Shown in pieces: positions 46,732-59,125 of a DNA stretch of 64,000 nt. Source of the DNA: Hydrangea macrophylla. Its lineage: Eukaryota; Streptophyta; Magnoliopsida; Cornales; Hydrangeaceae. Made by a program: the position numbers and the translations under genes. The DNA lies in contig CM066984.1 in NCBI GenBank assembly GCA_033977485.1, forward strand, positions 26,433,001-26,497,000, given 5' to 3'. The first letter of the stretch is position 1. Every line of letters begins with the position of its first letter. Below the pieces are notes generated by a model, which saw nothing but the letters and a program-made list of their open reading frames with translations, did no database searches and had not been told where the DNA came from.

Positions 46732-49220
46732 GTTATTAGTATTATTATTATTATTATTAGTTTTAATTAGTTTAAAAATGATTTAAATTATTTTAATAAT
46801 TATAAATGGGTTCTAATTAATACCGTTAATGTTTTATATTATATAATATTTTTTTAATATTATGTACATCATTATTATATTGTATATATCATATATTTAT
46901 TATTTATATAATTAATATAAATAATAAATACCAGTTTTAAATAGTTTTAAATAGTTAATAAATACCTATATGTATTCATAAATTCTAGAAAATTAGGGTA
47001 ATGACCCTGGGACTATTTTATTACATAATGTAAGTTATAGAGCTATAATATTATAGTCCAGTATTTTTAATAATTAATAAGGAGCTATTTTATGTGTATA
47101 TTAATTATTAAAAATACCAAACGAGCTCCGAAAATTATGAGATAAATACTGGTAGTGTATTTTAATATCTAGTATTTAATAAAAATACTTATAAATATTG
47201 ATTCTTTTGTATAATTATACTTATGTATTTAAATCCCGCTTCGGGTATTTTCTATTATATATTATATTTAAAAATTCATAATAAATAATCTAGGACTCCG
47301 AAAATTACGCGGGCAGTTCCCAGAGTCTTACAATAATGTCTAGAACATTTTCGTAAAATTTGGTGACCTTTCGACCCGGTCGAAAATACAGCCTATCTTT
47401 CAGGGCCCGCATTAGTATAGTAAGCCCTACCTTTTACCTCGTAAAACGCGACGGACTCCGATTTGAGTCTAGACAATGGCGTTAGACTTAGAATGACACG
47501 TAGATCACTACCTTGAGGTTTATGACCTCATTTGATAAAATTACCATTTTGCCCCTATAGTTGTACTCATACATTATTATTGTTTATTTCGTTTATTGTT
47601 GTAGAACTTGACAGTTATCTGCTTTTCGAGGATCGGTGACTCGAGGTGAGTTTCCTAACCTCACTCTAATCCTAATAAGATGAATATAAGATGTTTAAAA
47701 GCTACCTGTATGATATTTTGTATAAGTGATAAGCTGATTTATGATGTCAAGTGTATTTCCAATAATTATAAGATGTTTAAAAGCATGTTATGGTAGTGCT
47801 ATCGCATACGTGAGCATGTCAAGGGTTTTATCTATATGCTCATCGGTATCAATTCTATGTTATGTGATCCATGCTCTATATGTTACATTTCTGCTGCTTA
47901 CTATTAAATGCACGTTTTACGATGTTGATGACTGGAATAGATAACGCATGCCATGTTAATAATAAAGAGAAATGAAAGTAGTTTTGCATGTGCATATTGA
48001 TAATGGACACACGTGCATTTCATGACATGTGTCAGTATGCGTTGTGTGAGAAAAGAGAGGTGTTTGATGAGAATATGAATGAGATGAGATATGTGAACGT
48101 AAACGAGATATGATTTCTGGATCCTATGGATCAACGGCTGACGAGCCGGGTGGACATGAACGGTTAGGGTTCCTAGCGCGCCTCTCGCCATTGAAGTTGT
48201 CCGGTGATGCGCATACATGGTTGAAGACGTCCCATGTATCCTTGAATACGTCCGGCTAGTGCTCTAATATACTTCTCAGCCGTGTAGACGACCGGTGAGA
48301 GTGTACACATGGTTGAAGACGTCCCATGTGCCAGTCTCATTGTTTACAGATAGTGTGCGCCGTGAAGACGTCCGGTGGCCTATCAAGGGACGATTAGGAA
48401 CTGGCTGTGATAGTATGTTGTCATCCTTGATATACCGCGTATTGTCAAGTGGATGAGAAAGAAAAGGCGAATGATGAGATTGAGTTGATGAGTCAAAATG
48501 ATTTGGTTTGGAAGTTTTGGTTTTAAAATAAAATGGTTTTGAAAAGTATCTGTTTTAAAAGCAAGTGTCTTTGAAAAGAGTAGGGAGTGAGTTACATTGG
48601 TCATGCAATTGCACGCACGTGGATAAAATAAGGAGAATGTATTCTATGATGCTGTGATTATCTGTTTATCTGTTTTGATGAGACCTCTGCTATGCCCGTG
48701 GTGAGAATGCGTCTTTTGATAATAGATTAATCCTATTTTAAAGTATTAAACTATGACGTGAGTCCAGAGATGTGTTGTATTTATTGATTATTGTGCGGTT
48801 GAGACTCTCACTCAGCCTTGTTCCAAGGCTGACGGCATGTTACGCCCTGGGCATTCGTATGTCCAGAGTGTTGCAGGTTCGGAGATAGATAGAAGAGTTC
48901 AGGATGCAGTACCATGGAGCCAAGGAGAATAAAGCCTTGCCCAAGACCTGATAGACAGTTTCTCAAGTTTTAAGATTATGTAAATTATTTAGTATGGCCT
49001 CTTGTATTAGAATTGAAGTTATTGTAACCTTTGTTTAATTTCCGTTGCTGTATTTATACTCTGATAAGTATTAGATCATGCCTAAGCTCTAGCTTTTCCC
49101 TTATGATTGCACGATGCGGAGTTAGAAGGACAGGACGGTTAACAAACTAGTCACGTGTCTACGGACCCATAAAGGAAAATTTTTATTTTCTCTATTTTTG
49201 GCTTACTCCGGGGCGTGACA
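44825..49220 (+). repeat. 3' LTR of the 12.4-kb element (4396 bp)
   Basis: Paired with 36,865-41,211. Length differences come mainly from the C-run/CA-repeat at 45,410-45,444 and an expanded ATT repeat near 46,690-46,730. The TATA box is at 45,300. Confidence 0.9.
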
Positions 49221-49225
49221 CAAGA
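49221..49225. other. Target-site duplication of the 12.4-kb element, right copy
   Basis: CAAGA, identical to 36,860-36,864. Confidence 0.9.
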
Positions 49226-49487
49226 TGCTCTGGCTTTCTACAAATAAAACATCCTCCGGTGTTGCTTGGCAGAGCTTTTAGCAATGCCTGCGACTATGGT
49301 CCTTATTGGCGATATTGCTGGGGTCGAGAATAACCCTATTGTGGTTTTCTGGTTCCTTCCCAGGTTCTCTTGTTCCCTTGAAAATTTCTCTGACGTCTTC
49401 AACTCTTGGGATTCCATGGTGGTTGGTTCAAGAAATTTTGTGGCTAAAATCCTCTCGACGAGTGAGGTCGATTTATTTGTGGTTGTT
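49226..49487 (-). pseudogene. Middle of the interrupted host gypsy Gag
   Basis: On the minus strand this piece carries the Gln/Ser-rich hinge and the first zinc knuckle (CFICRKPEHLAMFC) of the same Gag whose N-terminus is at 58,423-59,125 and whose second knuckle is at 36,859 and below. It is isolated between the 12.4-kb element and the Athila-like element. Confidence 0.65.
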
Positions 49488-49492
49488 GTTGA

Positions 49493-51025
49493 TGTTGTCA
49501 ATATCAAGATATAAAAAGTGTTCTTTACTTTTCAAAAGATTTGTAGTGTGAAAGCAAAGGTCGAACCCACAGGGATTGGTTAACTACAACGACTTAATTT
49601 TAAAACCTAACTTTAGTTAATTATGAAAACGGATTTTGATTTGATTTTAATTAAACTAATAACAATAAAAATATATCTAAACTATGAAAGCAATTAAAAG
49701 TGTTTTTGTAAATATGTAAAGGGAACCTAGGATTGCAAATCCACCACTAGCTTCATAATAGGAATATTTATGAATTACTTTAGCCTACTAAGTTGGATGA
49801 TTATGGGGAATTGTAGCTACAAGCCCAATTCCTCCGACAAGAAGATATTCATGGTTCAAGCACCAAAATAATCCATCTTCGGTTAGCACGAATTATCCCA
49901 CACTAAACTAGGGTTGTGATCTAATCCGTCTATCCTAGGCATGGACTATTCGGATACTTGATAGCACAAATCAATAAAGCACCATCACATGTAAATAATC
50001 TAAACAAGCACAGCGAGAATAGATCATTGAGCACATCACAGTCAAAATAGATCTAAGACAAGAATAAACTTTGAAAGTAATGATTTAATCAATAAAAGTA
50101 CGATTTATTTATAAAAATCCTCTAAACATGTAATCATCATCCATACATAATAAAACTAACATAAAAACATAAATAAAACCCTATTACTTGGCTAGGGTTT
50201 CATTGAAACCCTAGATCTTGAGTTTAGTTGGCCATAGAATTGATGAATATCAAGAGGTTGATGGAGGAGGCCATGGGAATCCTTGGTCTTCTTCTTCTTC
50301 TCCTTGCTTTTTTCTCTTCAATGGCTGAAAAAAATGTATAATATGGCTGTATATTGATGTGTATAATAGTGTGTAATGATTTGTATATATAAATTTGATT
50401 TAGAATAGGATTTGTATAGAGTTTGGAAGGATTTAGGAAGCTTTCCTAAGTCAAATCGCGCTAAAACTGCTGTTTTTTACGTTTCTGGACGTATTTAACC
50501 AATTCGGATCGCACAGGGCTCTTCAGGGCTTCAAAATACACAACTTTGACTTTTTCAAAGGGTCGCTCGCGCGGGTCGCGCGAGCCGGTCGCGCGCGCGG
50601 GTCGCTCCAGCGACCTGGGCTTTTTCCAGAATTTTCTCAGATTTTTCGCTGCTCTGCACCACTTTCGTAGAATTGCGATAACTTTTGACTCGGACCTCGG
50701 ATTGACTCACCGTTTGCGGCCACGCGTCCGTAACTCGAAGATCTACATTTTATATCTCTGGAGAAATTTCTCAAATCTGAAGTATTTCTTGTCAAAAATG
50801 CAATTTTCCGAGGCTTCTACTGCATTCATCCTCCACCGGAATCATCTTTTAAGCCCAGAATGACTTCCAAAGCCACCAATCGTTGGATTTTTGTGCATTT
50901 TCATATTAAAGCTCCAAAACCTACAAAATATAGAATACTTATTAAAAATTACTTAATAACTACATGAAATGAGCTAACAAAGCATATTTTTAGGACTATA
51001 AACGGCAACTATTCGTCGCCGATCA
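49493..51025 (-). repeat. 3' LTR of the Athila-like element
   Basis: Reads TGATCGGCGACG... on the minus strand and ends TTGACAACA. A CpG-rich palindromic cluster lies at 50,561-50,616, and a TATA-like TATATATA on the minus strand at about 50,393-50,386. Confidence 0.88.
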
Positions 51026-53706
51026 CACCCCCAAAACTACTCTTTGCTAGTCCTCGAGCAAAAAGAACAACAAAAAAATAAAAAATAAAAAATTAAATTA
51101 CTACTATAAATACTACTCCATTTTCGTATGGATCACGATTGCATTTAGCATATGCAATAAGCCTTTTAAACCTCTAGGTGTCCCTAATCGGACGAGTGAA
51201 GTCTCGTGAGGGTTCTCGTCAACAAGTTACCCACAACCATCTTTATTAACTTAGAAATTTAAAAAGTTTTATTAAAAGAAAAAACATAACATCCAATATT
51301 CCTTATTATAAAACAATGATTCGAAATAGAATAATGAACAAGAAGAAACAGAATCAAACGTTCACTTACGTCCTGAAAAAACAATCCCAAGTACATGAAT
51401 CGTATAAATCAATAGAATTTCTCATAAAATTGCACGTGTGTGATGTGGTAGTCAAATGAACACGCGTATGTCATGATCATGGAATATAAATCGGATAACC
51501 ATCTAACTATGCTTCGACTACGAATCTCACAATTAATTACACTCTCAAATGAAACACTCAGAAACATGTGCAATTTATCTAATATATGGGAGCAAATGAA
51601 ATATGTTTTCAAAATGAGAAATGCTCACATATGACTCGAAAAAGACGCATGACACAAAAGAATAGTAGTCTCATGGATAGGATGCCAACAATCAAGAAAA
51701 ATTAGTCATTACCATGTTTTAATCCCCTCCCATCGTTTTCATATCCAAACCCTGTTTTCTAGGATCAACTAGGACTTTTCAAAGGTTGTAATGTGGCTCA
51801 GGCAATGAAAAAGGATAGAAAGGATTCATTAAGTAGTTTTCAGGATGGCATTGTAAGGCATGTTCGATTTCTTTCATTCATCTCTTCTACCAACTTCATC
51901 ATTTCATTCTCTTCTTTTCATTCATATATTTTTTTCTTTAAATTTTTTTTCTATTCTTCTTTCTACTTTCAACTCTTTTTTTTTTTTCAATCCTTATCTT
52001 TTTTCTTTCCTTTTCGTTGCTTTTCGCATAAGTAATCATCAAAATACAAAGCAACTATCCCAATACATCATCTTATTTTCTTCTTCTTCTCAATCACACA
52101 TCGCCTTAACACCACTAAAAGGTGATCACTCTTCCAGTGGTACACTCCAAGTTGGCCAAATTGGAGCAAAAACAGGATAATGGTAATTAAAGAAAAATGG
52201 CATTTAAATGGCTCAAAGGGTGAACTAAGGAAATTTATCATTTAACTGGATAGGACAAAGATCAAAAGGGTGAAAAACAAAGAGGGCCTAAAATCATTTC
52301 CTATAGTTATATGGTTCTTCAACGTTTACGACGAAAGATTATTTAGCATGGTAACAAATATTTTAACTTGATTATCAACCAAAACAAGAATAATGAGACT
52401 AAACAACAAGTTAATGCGCTATTTCAATGAAATTCGACAAACACAAAATGTATTCATAACCCTCTAAAAAGAAAAGATAGGCTCAAAAGCTTACTGGATT
52501 TAGTCTCCACCATGTGTTATCTAGAAATCCGAATCATATTATAGTTCATATCAAACATGTATTCAAAGCGACTACGTACAGTGCATAACTTTTATGTGCA
52601 AATCTATGATATAAAACTACGATTCAAACAATACATAACTTAAAACGTTACATCATAACTTCAGCAAATGTTTAATTACATCTTCCCTTGTTTACCATTC
52701 TATAACAATTCAAAGTTATTTAACAAGAAATATCAAATTAAGATTGTAAAAACGTTGGTAACATCGTTTATTTAAACACACTTATTGAAAAATTTTAAAA
52801 TTTTGCATAAACTAATGTGCATGTGTGAGTGCATACCCCCAAACCTAAACCTTTCATTGTCCCCAATGAAACAATAAAATGAAAGAAAGGAGAGTAGGTA
52901 ATAAAGGAACGATAGTACCTCGATCTTGACAAGCATAGAACAGGTGAACACAAAGGAATATGGCTATAAAGTTCAATGTTACCTGTTACTTCTTAACAAA
53001 AAAAAAATTAAACAAACAAAATAATAAAAACAGCTAAAAGAATTATAACTAAGCTAAACGAAACTAAATAAACTATAAGAAGAAACAAAACTATGAAGAC
53101 AACACGAAAATAAGCTATAAAAGGAAATAAAACATAACCAGAATTATGAAAACAATCAAAGACTCGATCTAAAAGTACCTAAGAAACAAAAACAGAAAAG
53201 TAAAAACTGGGTGATAGGTGTGGAAGGAAGATATAAAAAAACAAAAGAAGAAAATGCAGAAATGGGGGTCACGCGAACGGTCCGCGCGAGCGGCCGTCGC
53301 ACGCGCGAATCCCAAATTTTTTTTTATTTTTTTATTTTTATTTATTTAATTTTTTTTTTAAATCAATATCTCACGCGAGCGAGCTACCTCGCGCCCGCGA
53401 GGCTAGGCGCGAGAAGAAGCAGAGGCATCATATAAGAAAAATCAAGGAAAAACCACTAAGTCACAAACTCGCGCTAGCGGACCGCGCGAGCGGATCGCGC
53501 GCGCGATTTGGGTGTTTTCCATTTTTTAGCTAAAATTATGTATATAATATTAAAATAAATTAATTCTGACCCCCAAACCTGTCCAGAAAACTCTAAGACT
53601 GACCGAAACGACTCAAAAACAAAGAGAACCGACGAAATTAAGCTTGGGTTGCCTCCCAAGAAGCGCTATCTTTTACGTCTTTAGCTAGACCGTTCTAGCT
53701 CAAGAT
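51026..53706 (-). other. Non-coding 3' region of the Athila-like element
   Basis: 2.7 kb with no conserved ORF occupies the position of pol. It is mostly AT-rich with long T-rich stretches (about 51,900-52,020). Three short CpG islands of GCGCGAGCGG-type motifs lie at 53,272-53,311, 53,371-53,414 and 53,468-53,512, related to the cluster in the LTRs. Confidence 0.7.
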
Positions 53707-55690
53707 TTATGGAGGCTGTAACTCGGATTTTGTACCCTTTAGGGCATTAGGGAGATTCTGGTGAAACGTCGAAACAAGGTCGCTATGTGTTAATTCATTT
53801 GACGACTCACCTATATCGTTAGTACACCGATTCTTTACCTTTCGAGTAAATTCTTCATTAGGGGCCGAGGTATTAGGATTCATCCACTCATCATTCACTA
53901 TATTATTCCCCTCATTCATATTTATTACGTTCTTAGGTTCAATATTCCCTCTCACATCACATTCCGCCTCACATCGGTTATCGTCGTCTTTAGGAGGTTG
54001 ATCAATAGCGTTAAAGACGTTTAATTTTAAGTTCATGTTCCCAAATGACACTTTCATTACCTCCGTCCGACAATTAACACGAGCATTAGCGGTCGCTAAG
54101 AATGGACGACCTAGAATGACAGGAGTGTGCTTCCTAGCATCTAGTACGGGTTCAGTGTCAAGGACCATGAAGTCGACAGGATAATAGCATTTATCAACTT
54201 TCACCAAGACATCCTCGACAATTCCTCTAGGGATTTTAATAGAACGATCCGCTAATTGTATTGTAGCGGTCGTAGGTTTAAGTGCACCTAGTCCTAGTTG
54301 TTTATAAACGTGATAAGGTAAGAGATTAACACTCGCACCTAAGTCAATGAGAGCCCTATGAATGACAGTGTCACCTATGACACATGAAATAGTAGGCGTA
54401 CCAGGATCTTTATACTTTGGAGGAGCGTGTTGAAATATAGAACTTACTTTTTCCGTGAGGAAGACCTTTTTCGGAGTATGACTCCGCAATTTGCGCTTTT
54501 GAGTACAAAGGTCTTTTAAACATTTAGCGTAAGCGGGAATTTGTTTAATAGCATCAAGGAATGGAATATTGATTTTAACTTGTTTAAACACCTCAAGTAT
54601 ATCCTCAACTTTTGACCCTTTCTTAGACAAATGTGACGGTCCCTCAACGTTTGGTGGATATGGCATTCTCGGAATATAATTCGTTGGGACCGATTCTTTT
54701 TCTTTCTTATTTTGGCTCGCGTCCTCACCCTTCTTCGTATTAGAGTTGATATTCATATCTTTCACATTCTCATTCGGAATTTCTATTACCTCTTCCTCTC
54801 GTGTAGTCAACCTAGTTGAGACGGCGTTTACTTGCTCATTCGACCCCTTAACCTCATATTGTCCCTTAGGGTTTTGAATTGTTTGACTAGGCAACGTCCC
54901 CTCGTTTCTACGACTCACTACAGTAGCTAGTTGTCCCATTTGGGATTCAAGCTTTGCAATGGATTGTGTGTGTGAGTGCACTATTTGTGCTTGTGCGTGT
55001 ACTTGTGTTTCAATTTTATTAAGGGATGCCAACACCTTTTCCTCAAAAATGTTACTCCTTGGAGGGTTCGGATTAAGAGGCGGTTGTTGGTATTGATTAG
55101 TATGAAACTGAGGTCGATATGCATTAGGAAAATTAGTCGCCTCATTAGGATTATTATTATTATTTTTCCACGAGAAGTTAGGATGGTTTTGCCATGGCGC
55201 GTCCGGATTATTATTAGTCGAATTATAATTATTCCGTGGGTATTGTTGAATAGAATTAATGTGTTGCTCCACGAATTCCGGAAATTGACTCACCGATGGA
55301 CATGCAAGTATCGAATGTGACGGATCTGAACATAATGCACAGATTTCTGAAGAGGGTGAATTAGACGTTTTGTTCATTTGCATAAGCCGGTCAAGTTTTC
55401 TATTTAATTCTTGTATTTGAATCGATTGACTCGACTCGAACTTTACCTCTCGCTTAGGTTGAAGGTATCCCTCAGAACGGACAGACACCGCTTGGTGCAT
55501 CGAATTCTCGCTCAAAGTTTCAAAAATTTTCCAGGCCTCGTCGGCGCTTTTGTGTAGGAAGGTACCCGCACAAACGGCATCGACGGTATTACGGACCGAG
55601 GGAATAAGCCCCTCGTAGAAAACCTGTACCAACTGCCACTTAGGAACCTGATGATGTGGACACGAGCGTAATAATTCTTTAAATTTTCCC
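53707..55690 (-). pseudogene. Athila-like Gag C-terminal half and aspartic protease
   Basis: This frame is open from 55,809, but only the part from about 55,690 downward aligns with Gag. It continues the Gag core (KELLRSCPHH, QLVQVFYEGL), then a zinc-finger-like Cys pair, an Asn-rich linker, and a Glu/Lys-rich spacer. The retropepsin domain has active site DLGAS (near 54,340), as commonly seen in Athila, followed by VNLLPYHVYKQLGL and the ILGRPFLATA end. It ends at 53,707 without RT. It is one frame off from the N-terminal half. Family and function are well supported by motifs. Confidence 0.85.
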
Positions 55691-56405
55691 ACGTGTCGTA
55701 AAGTGATTCCCCATCTTGCATCACAAAGTTCGTTATGGATTTCCTTATCTGATTCGTACGCATAATAGGGAAAAACTTTTGTAAAAATGCGGTGTGTAAG
55801 GCTTCCCATGTTCTAATTGTGTTTGGCTCCAAAGATTGGAGCCAGTATTTAGCTTTATCTTTTAACGAGAATGGAAAGAGCCGCAATTTTAATTCATCAT
55901 CAGTAAGATTTTGAATTTTCAAAGTAGAGCATATATCTTGGAAATCTCCTAAGTGTTGATATGGATCTTCATTTAGACGGCCATGGAAAGACGGAAGTAG
56001 CGAGATCGTAGACGACTTTATCTCAAAGTGAGATGCCGTCGCCTCCGGTAAATCAATACATGTTTGTGGCGTGTAAGTCGTAGGAATAAAATAATCTTTA
56101 AGTGGAGGAGGTGGCGGTATATTACGATTATTCATATTATTTCCGTTGTTATTTCGGTTGTTATTGTTATTTCCAATGTCTGCCATTTTAATCGGTTCTA
56201 TGTTATGAAAGCGTGGTTTCTTTAATCTTGTAAGAGTACTACGTATTTCAGATTCAAATAAAGACGTTGGTTTTGGTATCAAATCGTCGTCTATTAAAAA
56301 CCTTGTTCTAGAAGTTAAGTTTGAAGACTTGTTAAGTCTTAGAGTACGTTCAAGTTCAGAGTCAAAAGGTTGTAATTCCGGTTTATTTGAACGTGTACCT
56401 AACAT
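55512..56405 (-). pseudogene. Athila-like Gag N-terminal half
   Basis: It starts at ATG 56,405. It has an Asn-rich segment at residues 80-93 and the Athila Gag core (NEDPYQHLGDFQDIC, LRLFPFSLKDKAKYWLQSL, FLQKFFP). The Gag homology leaves this frame near 55,686 and continues in the -1 frame. The switch lies in a perfect A-AAT-TTA heptamer (55,686-55,680), read in the zero frame. It may be a 1-bp deletion or a programmed -1 shift. The residues after it in this frame (to 55,512) are not Gag-like. Confidence 0.82.
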
Positions 56406-56864
56406 AAACTAAAAGAAAGTAAACTAAAAACAAAAACTGACTCAAAAAAAAAAAAAAAAAAAAAAACAGATAGCAATCATGCAACTAAGATAACAAGCAC
56501 TCAACTACTGTGATGCATGCAAATTATCCTGTAATGCAATGACCGCGTCAAGCCCAGCGCCCCGGGTTTCCTAGCTAATGCAGTGCAATTAATCCTAAAC
56601 TAATGCAAATAGTGCATCACAGCGCCCTGACTTACAGTGGTTTAGAGCAAGGTTCACAAGAAGCAATTTATTTTATTTTATTTTTATTTTTATTTGCGTA
56701 AGCTCCTTTGATGTAATTAGCTGCTCCACTCGGAAACGTTGACTACAAAATAAAAGAACAAGTTAGTAACTAAAAACAAAACGGAAAATAAGAAAAATAA
56801 AAACTAATCTAATATTTACAAATTAACTAAACTAAGATTTTAAAACTAAAAGTAGTAATTTGCA

Positions 56865-56883
56865 ATCCCCGGCAACGGCGCCA
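56865..56883 (-). promoter_or_regulatory. Primer binding site of the Athila-like element (tRNA-Asp)
   Basis: TGGCGCCGTTGCCGGGGA on the minus strand, a few bases after the LTR, complementary to the 3' end of plant tRNA-Asp. Confidence 0.88.
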
Positions 56884-56891
56884 AAAATTGA

Positions 56892-58422
56892 TGTTGTCAA
56901 TATCAAGATATAAAAAGTGTTCTTTACTTTTCAAAAGATTTGTAGTGTGAAAGCAAAGGTCGAACCCACAGGGATTGGTTAACTACAACGACTTAATTTT
57001 AAAACCTAACTTTAGTTAATTATGAAAACGGATTTTGATTTGATTTTAATTAAACTAATAACAATAAAAATATATCTAAACTATGAAAGCAATTAAAAGT
57101 GTTTTTGTAAATATGTAAAGGGAACCTAGGATTGCAAATCCACCACTAGCTTCATAATAGGAATATTTATGAATTACTTTAGCCTACTAAGTTGGATGAT
57201 TATGGGGAATTGTAGCTACAAGCCCAATTCCTCCGACAAGAAGATATTCATGGTTCAAGCACCAACATAATCCATCTTCGGTTAGCACGAATTATCCCAC
57301 ACTAAACTAGGGTTGTGATCTAATCCGTCTATCCTAGGCATGGACTATTCGGATACTTGATAGCACAAATCAATAAAGCACCATCACATGTAAATAATCT
57401 AAACAAGCACAGCGAGAATAGATCATTGAGCACATCACAGTCAAAATAGATCTAAGACAAGAATAAACTTTGAAAGTAATGATTTAATCAATAAAAGTAC
57501 GATTTATTTATAAAAATCCTCTAAACATGTAATCATCATCCATACATAATAAAACTAACATAAAAACATAAATAAAACCCTATTACTTGGCTAGGGTTTC
57601 ATTGAAACCCTAGATCTTGAGTTTAGTTGGCCATAGAATTGATGAATATCAAGAGGTTGATGGAGGAGGCCATGGGAATCCTTGGTCTTCTTCTTCTTCT
57701 CCTTGCTTTTTTCTCTTCAATGGCTGAAAAAAATGTATAATATGGCTGTATATTGATGTGTATAATAGTGTGTAATGATTTGTATATATAAATTTGATTT
57801 AGAATAGGATTTGTATAGAGTTTGGAAGGATTTAGGAAGCTTTCCTAAGTCAAATCGCGCTAAAACTGCTGTTTTTACGTTTCTGGACGTATTTAACCAA
57901 TTCGGATCGCACAGGGCTCTTCAGGGCTTCAAAATACACAACTTTGACTTTTTCAAAGGGTCGCTCGCGCGGGTCGCGCGAGCGGGTCGCGCGCGCGGGT
58001 CGCTCCAGCGACCTGGGCTTTTTCCAGAATTTTCTCAGATTTTTCGCTGCTCTGCACCACTTTCGTAGAATTGCGATAACTTTTGACTCGGACCTCGGAT
58101 TGACTCACCGTTTGCGGCCACGCGTCCGTAACTCGAAGATCTACATTTTATATCTCTGGAGAAATTTCTCAAATCTGAAGTATTTCTTGTCAAAAATGCA
58201 ATTTTCCGAGGCTTCTATGCATTCATCCTCCACCGGAATCATCTTTTAAGCCCAGAATGACTTCCAAAGCCACCAATCGTTGGATTTTTGTGCATTTTCA
58301 TATTAAAGCTCCAAAACCTACAAAATATAGAATACTTATTAAAAATTACTTAATAACTACATGAAATGAGCTAACAAAGCGTATTTTTAGGACTATAAAC
58401 GGCAACTATTCGTCGCCGATCA
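56892..58422 (-). repeat. 5' LTR of the Athila-like element
   Basis: 1531 bp, nearly identical to 49,493-51,025. The CpG-rich cluster is at 57,958-58,014. Confidence 0.88.
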
Positions 58423-59125
58423 GTTGTAATGGATAGGCATCTTTCTCCAATCCTGCAGTAAATCTAACAATTCCTTCGAATGACTGATTCAGATGACCAA
58501 CCGTCATATGTTTGAGGTAGGGATTCAATCCTTGGTGAAATCTTTTCACCTTCTTTTGCAAAGTACCTAGCAAATGTTGAGCAAAACGAGATAGACGCTC
58601 GAATTATGTTGTATATTACCGTATAGTCCATGCTCCTTGAACCAGACTGAGAAAATTCTTTTCTTGTTGATCTCTCTCATCCTCTGGGAATTATTTCTCC
58701 AAAAATCTCCCTTTGAACGTTTCCCAAGACATTAATCTTGCAACATTTATCCCAATAGTGGCTCGCTCTGCTTCCCACCAATCTGTGGCAATATAAGTGA
58801 GCTAAAACGTAGCAAGGCGACATTTCTCTTGTTCGCTGCACTCTAGTGCTTCAAAGATTGATTCCATCTCTCTTATCCACTATTCGACTTGCCATGGTTC
58901 TGTAAGCCCATAAAACTTCTCGGGACATAAATCACTAAAATTTGCTAGTAGCTTATCACCCGTCTGCCTTGGTGATGGTGGTGCAAAAGGTCTTTGGTGA
59001 GTGGAGTGATTGTAAGTATCTCCTATATGTTGCATCCTTTGTATAAAGGCTTCGAAAACTCACATTAGATCCATTCCATCTGGGATAAGGGCACCTAACC
59101 GTGCTTGATTCCTTAGTCTAACCAT
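58423..59125 (-). pseudogene. N-terminal part of the host gypsy Gag
   Basis: From ATG 59,125 on the minus strand, a Tekay/Del-like Gag is readable (ESIFEALECSE, WWEAERATIG, FERLSRFAQHLLG, FHQGLNPYLK). At least five in-frame stops interrupt it, the first within the first 25 residues. It is cut at 58,423 by the Athila-like element and continues at 49,487. It is related to, but clearly diverged from, the Gag at 43,394-44,515. Confidence 0.75.

Larger units (their letters stand above)
36865..49220 (+). mobile_element. 12.4-kb non-autonomous gypsy element with 4.35-kb LTRs
   Basis: Very long LTRs (36,865-41,211 and 44,825-49,220) flank only 3.6 kb of internal DNA. The internal part has a tRNA-iMet primer site, two pre-gag ORFs of unknown function, a Tekay/Del-like gag with two zinc knuckles, and a polypurine tract. 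There is no pol. A perfect CAAGA duplication brackets it, inside the zinc-knuckle region of an older gypsy gag. It resembles the TR-GAG concept but is much larger, with extra genes. The LTRs show a few dozen differences by eye, concentrated near the promoter. Confidence 0.9.
49493..58422 (-). mobile_element. Athila-like element with gag and protease only, 8.9 kb
   Basis: The LTRs (49,493-51,025 and 56,892-58,422; 1533 and 1531 bp) differ by about three substitutions and two 1-bp indels, so this looks like the youngest insertion in the window. On the minus strand the order is LTR, tRNA-Asp primer site, gag-protease, 2.7 kb non-coding, polypurine tract (TTTTGGGGGTG at 51,026-51,036), LTR. The flanks GTTGA and GTTGT form a 4-of-5 duplication within host gypsy gag. 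RT, RNase H and integrase are missing, so it is non-autonomous. Confidence 0.88.
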
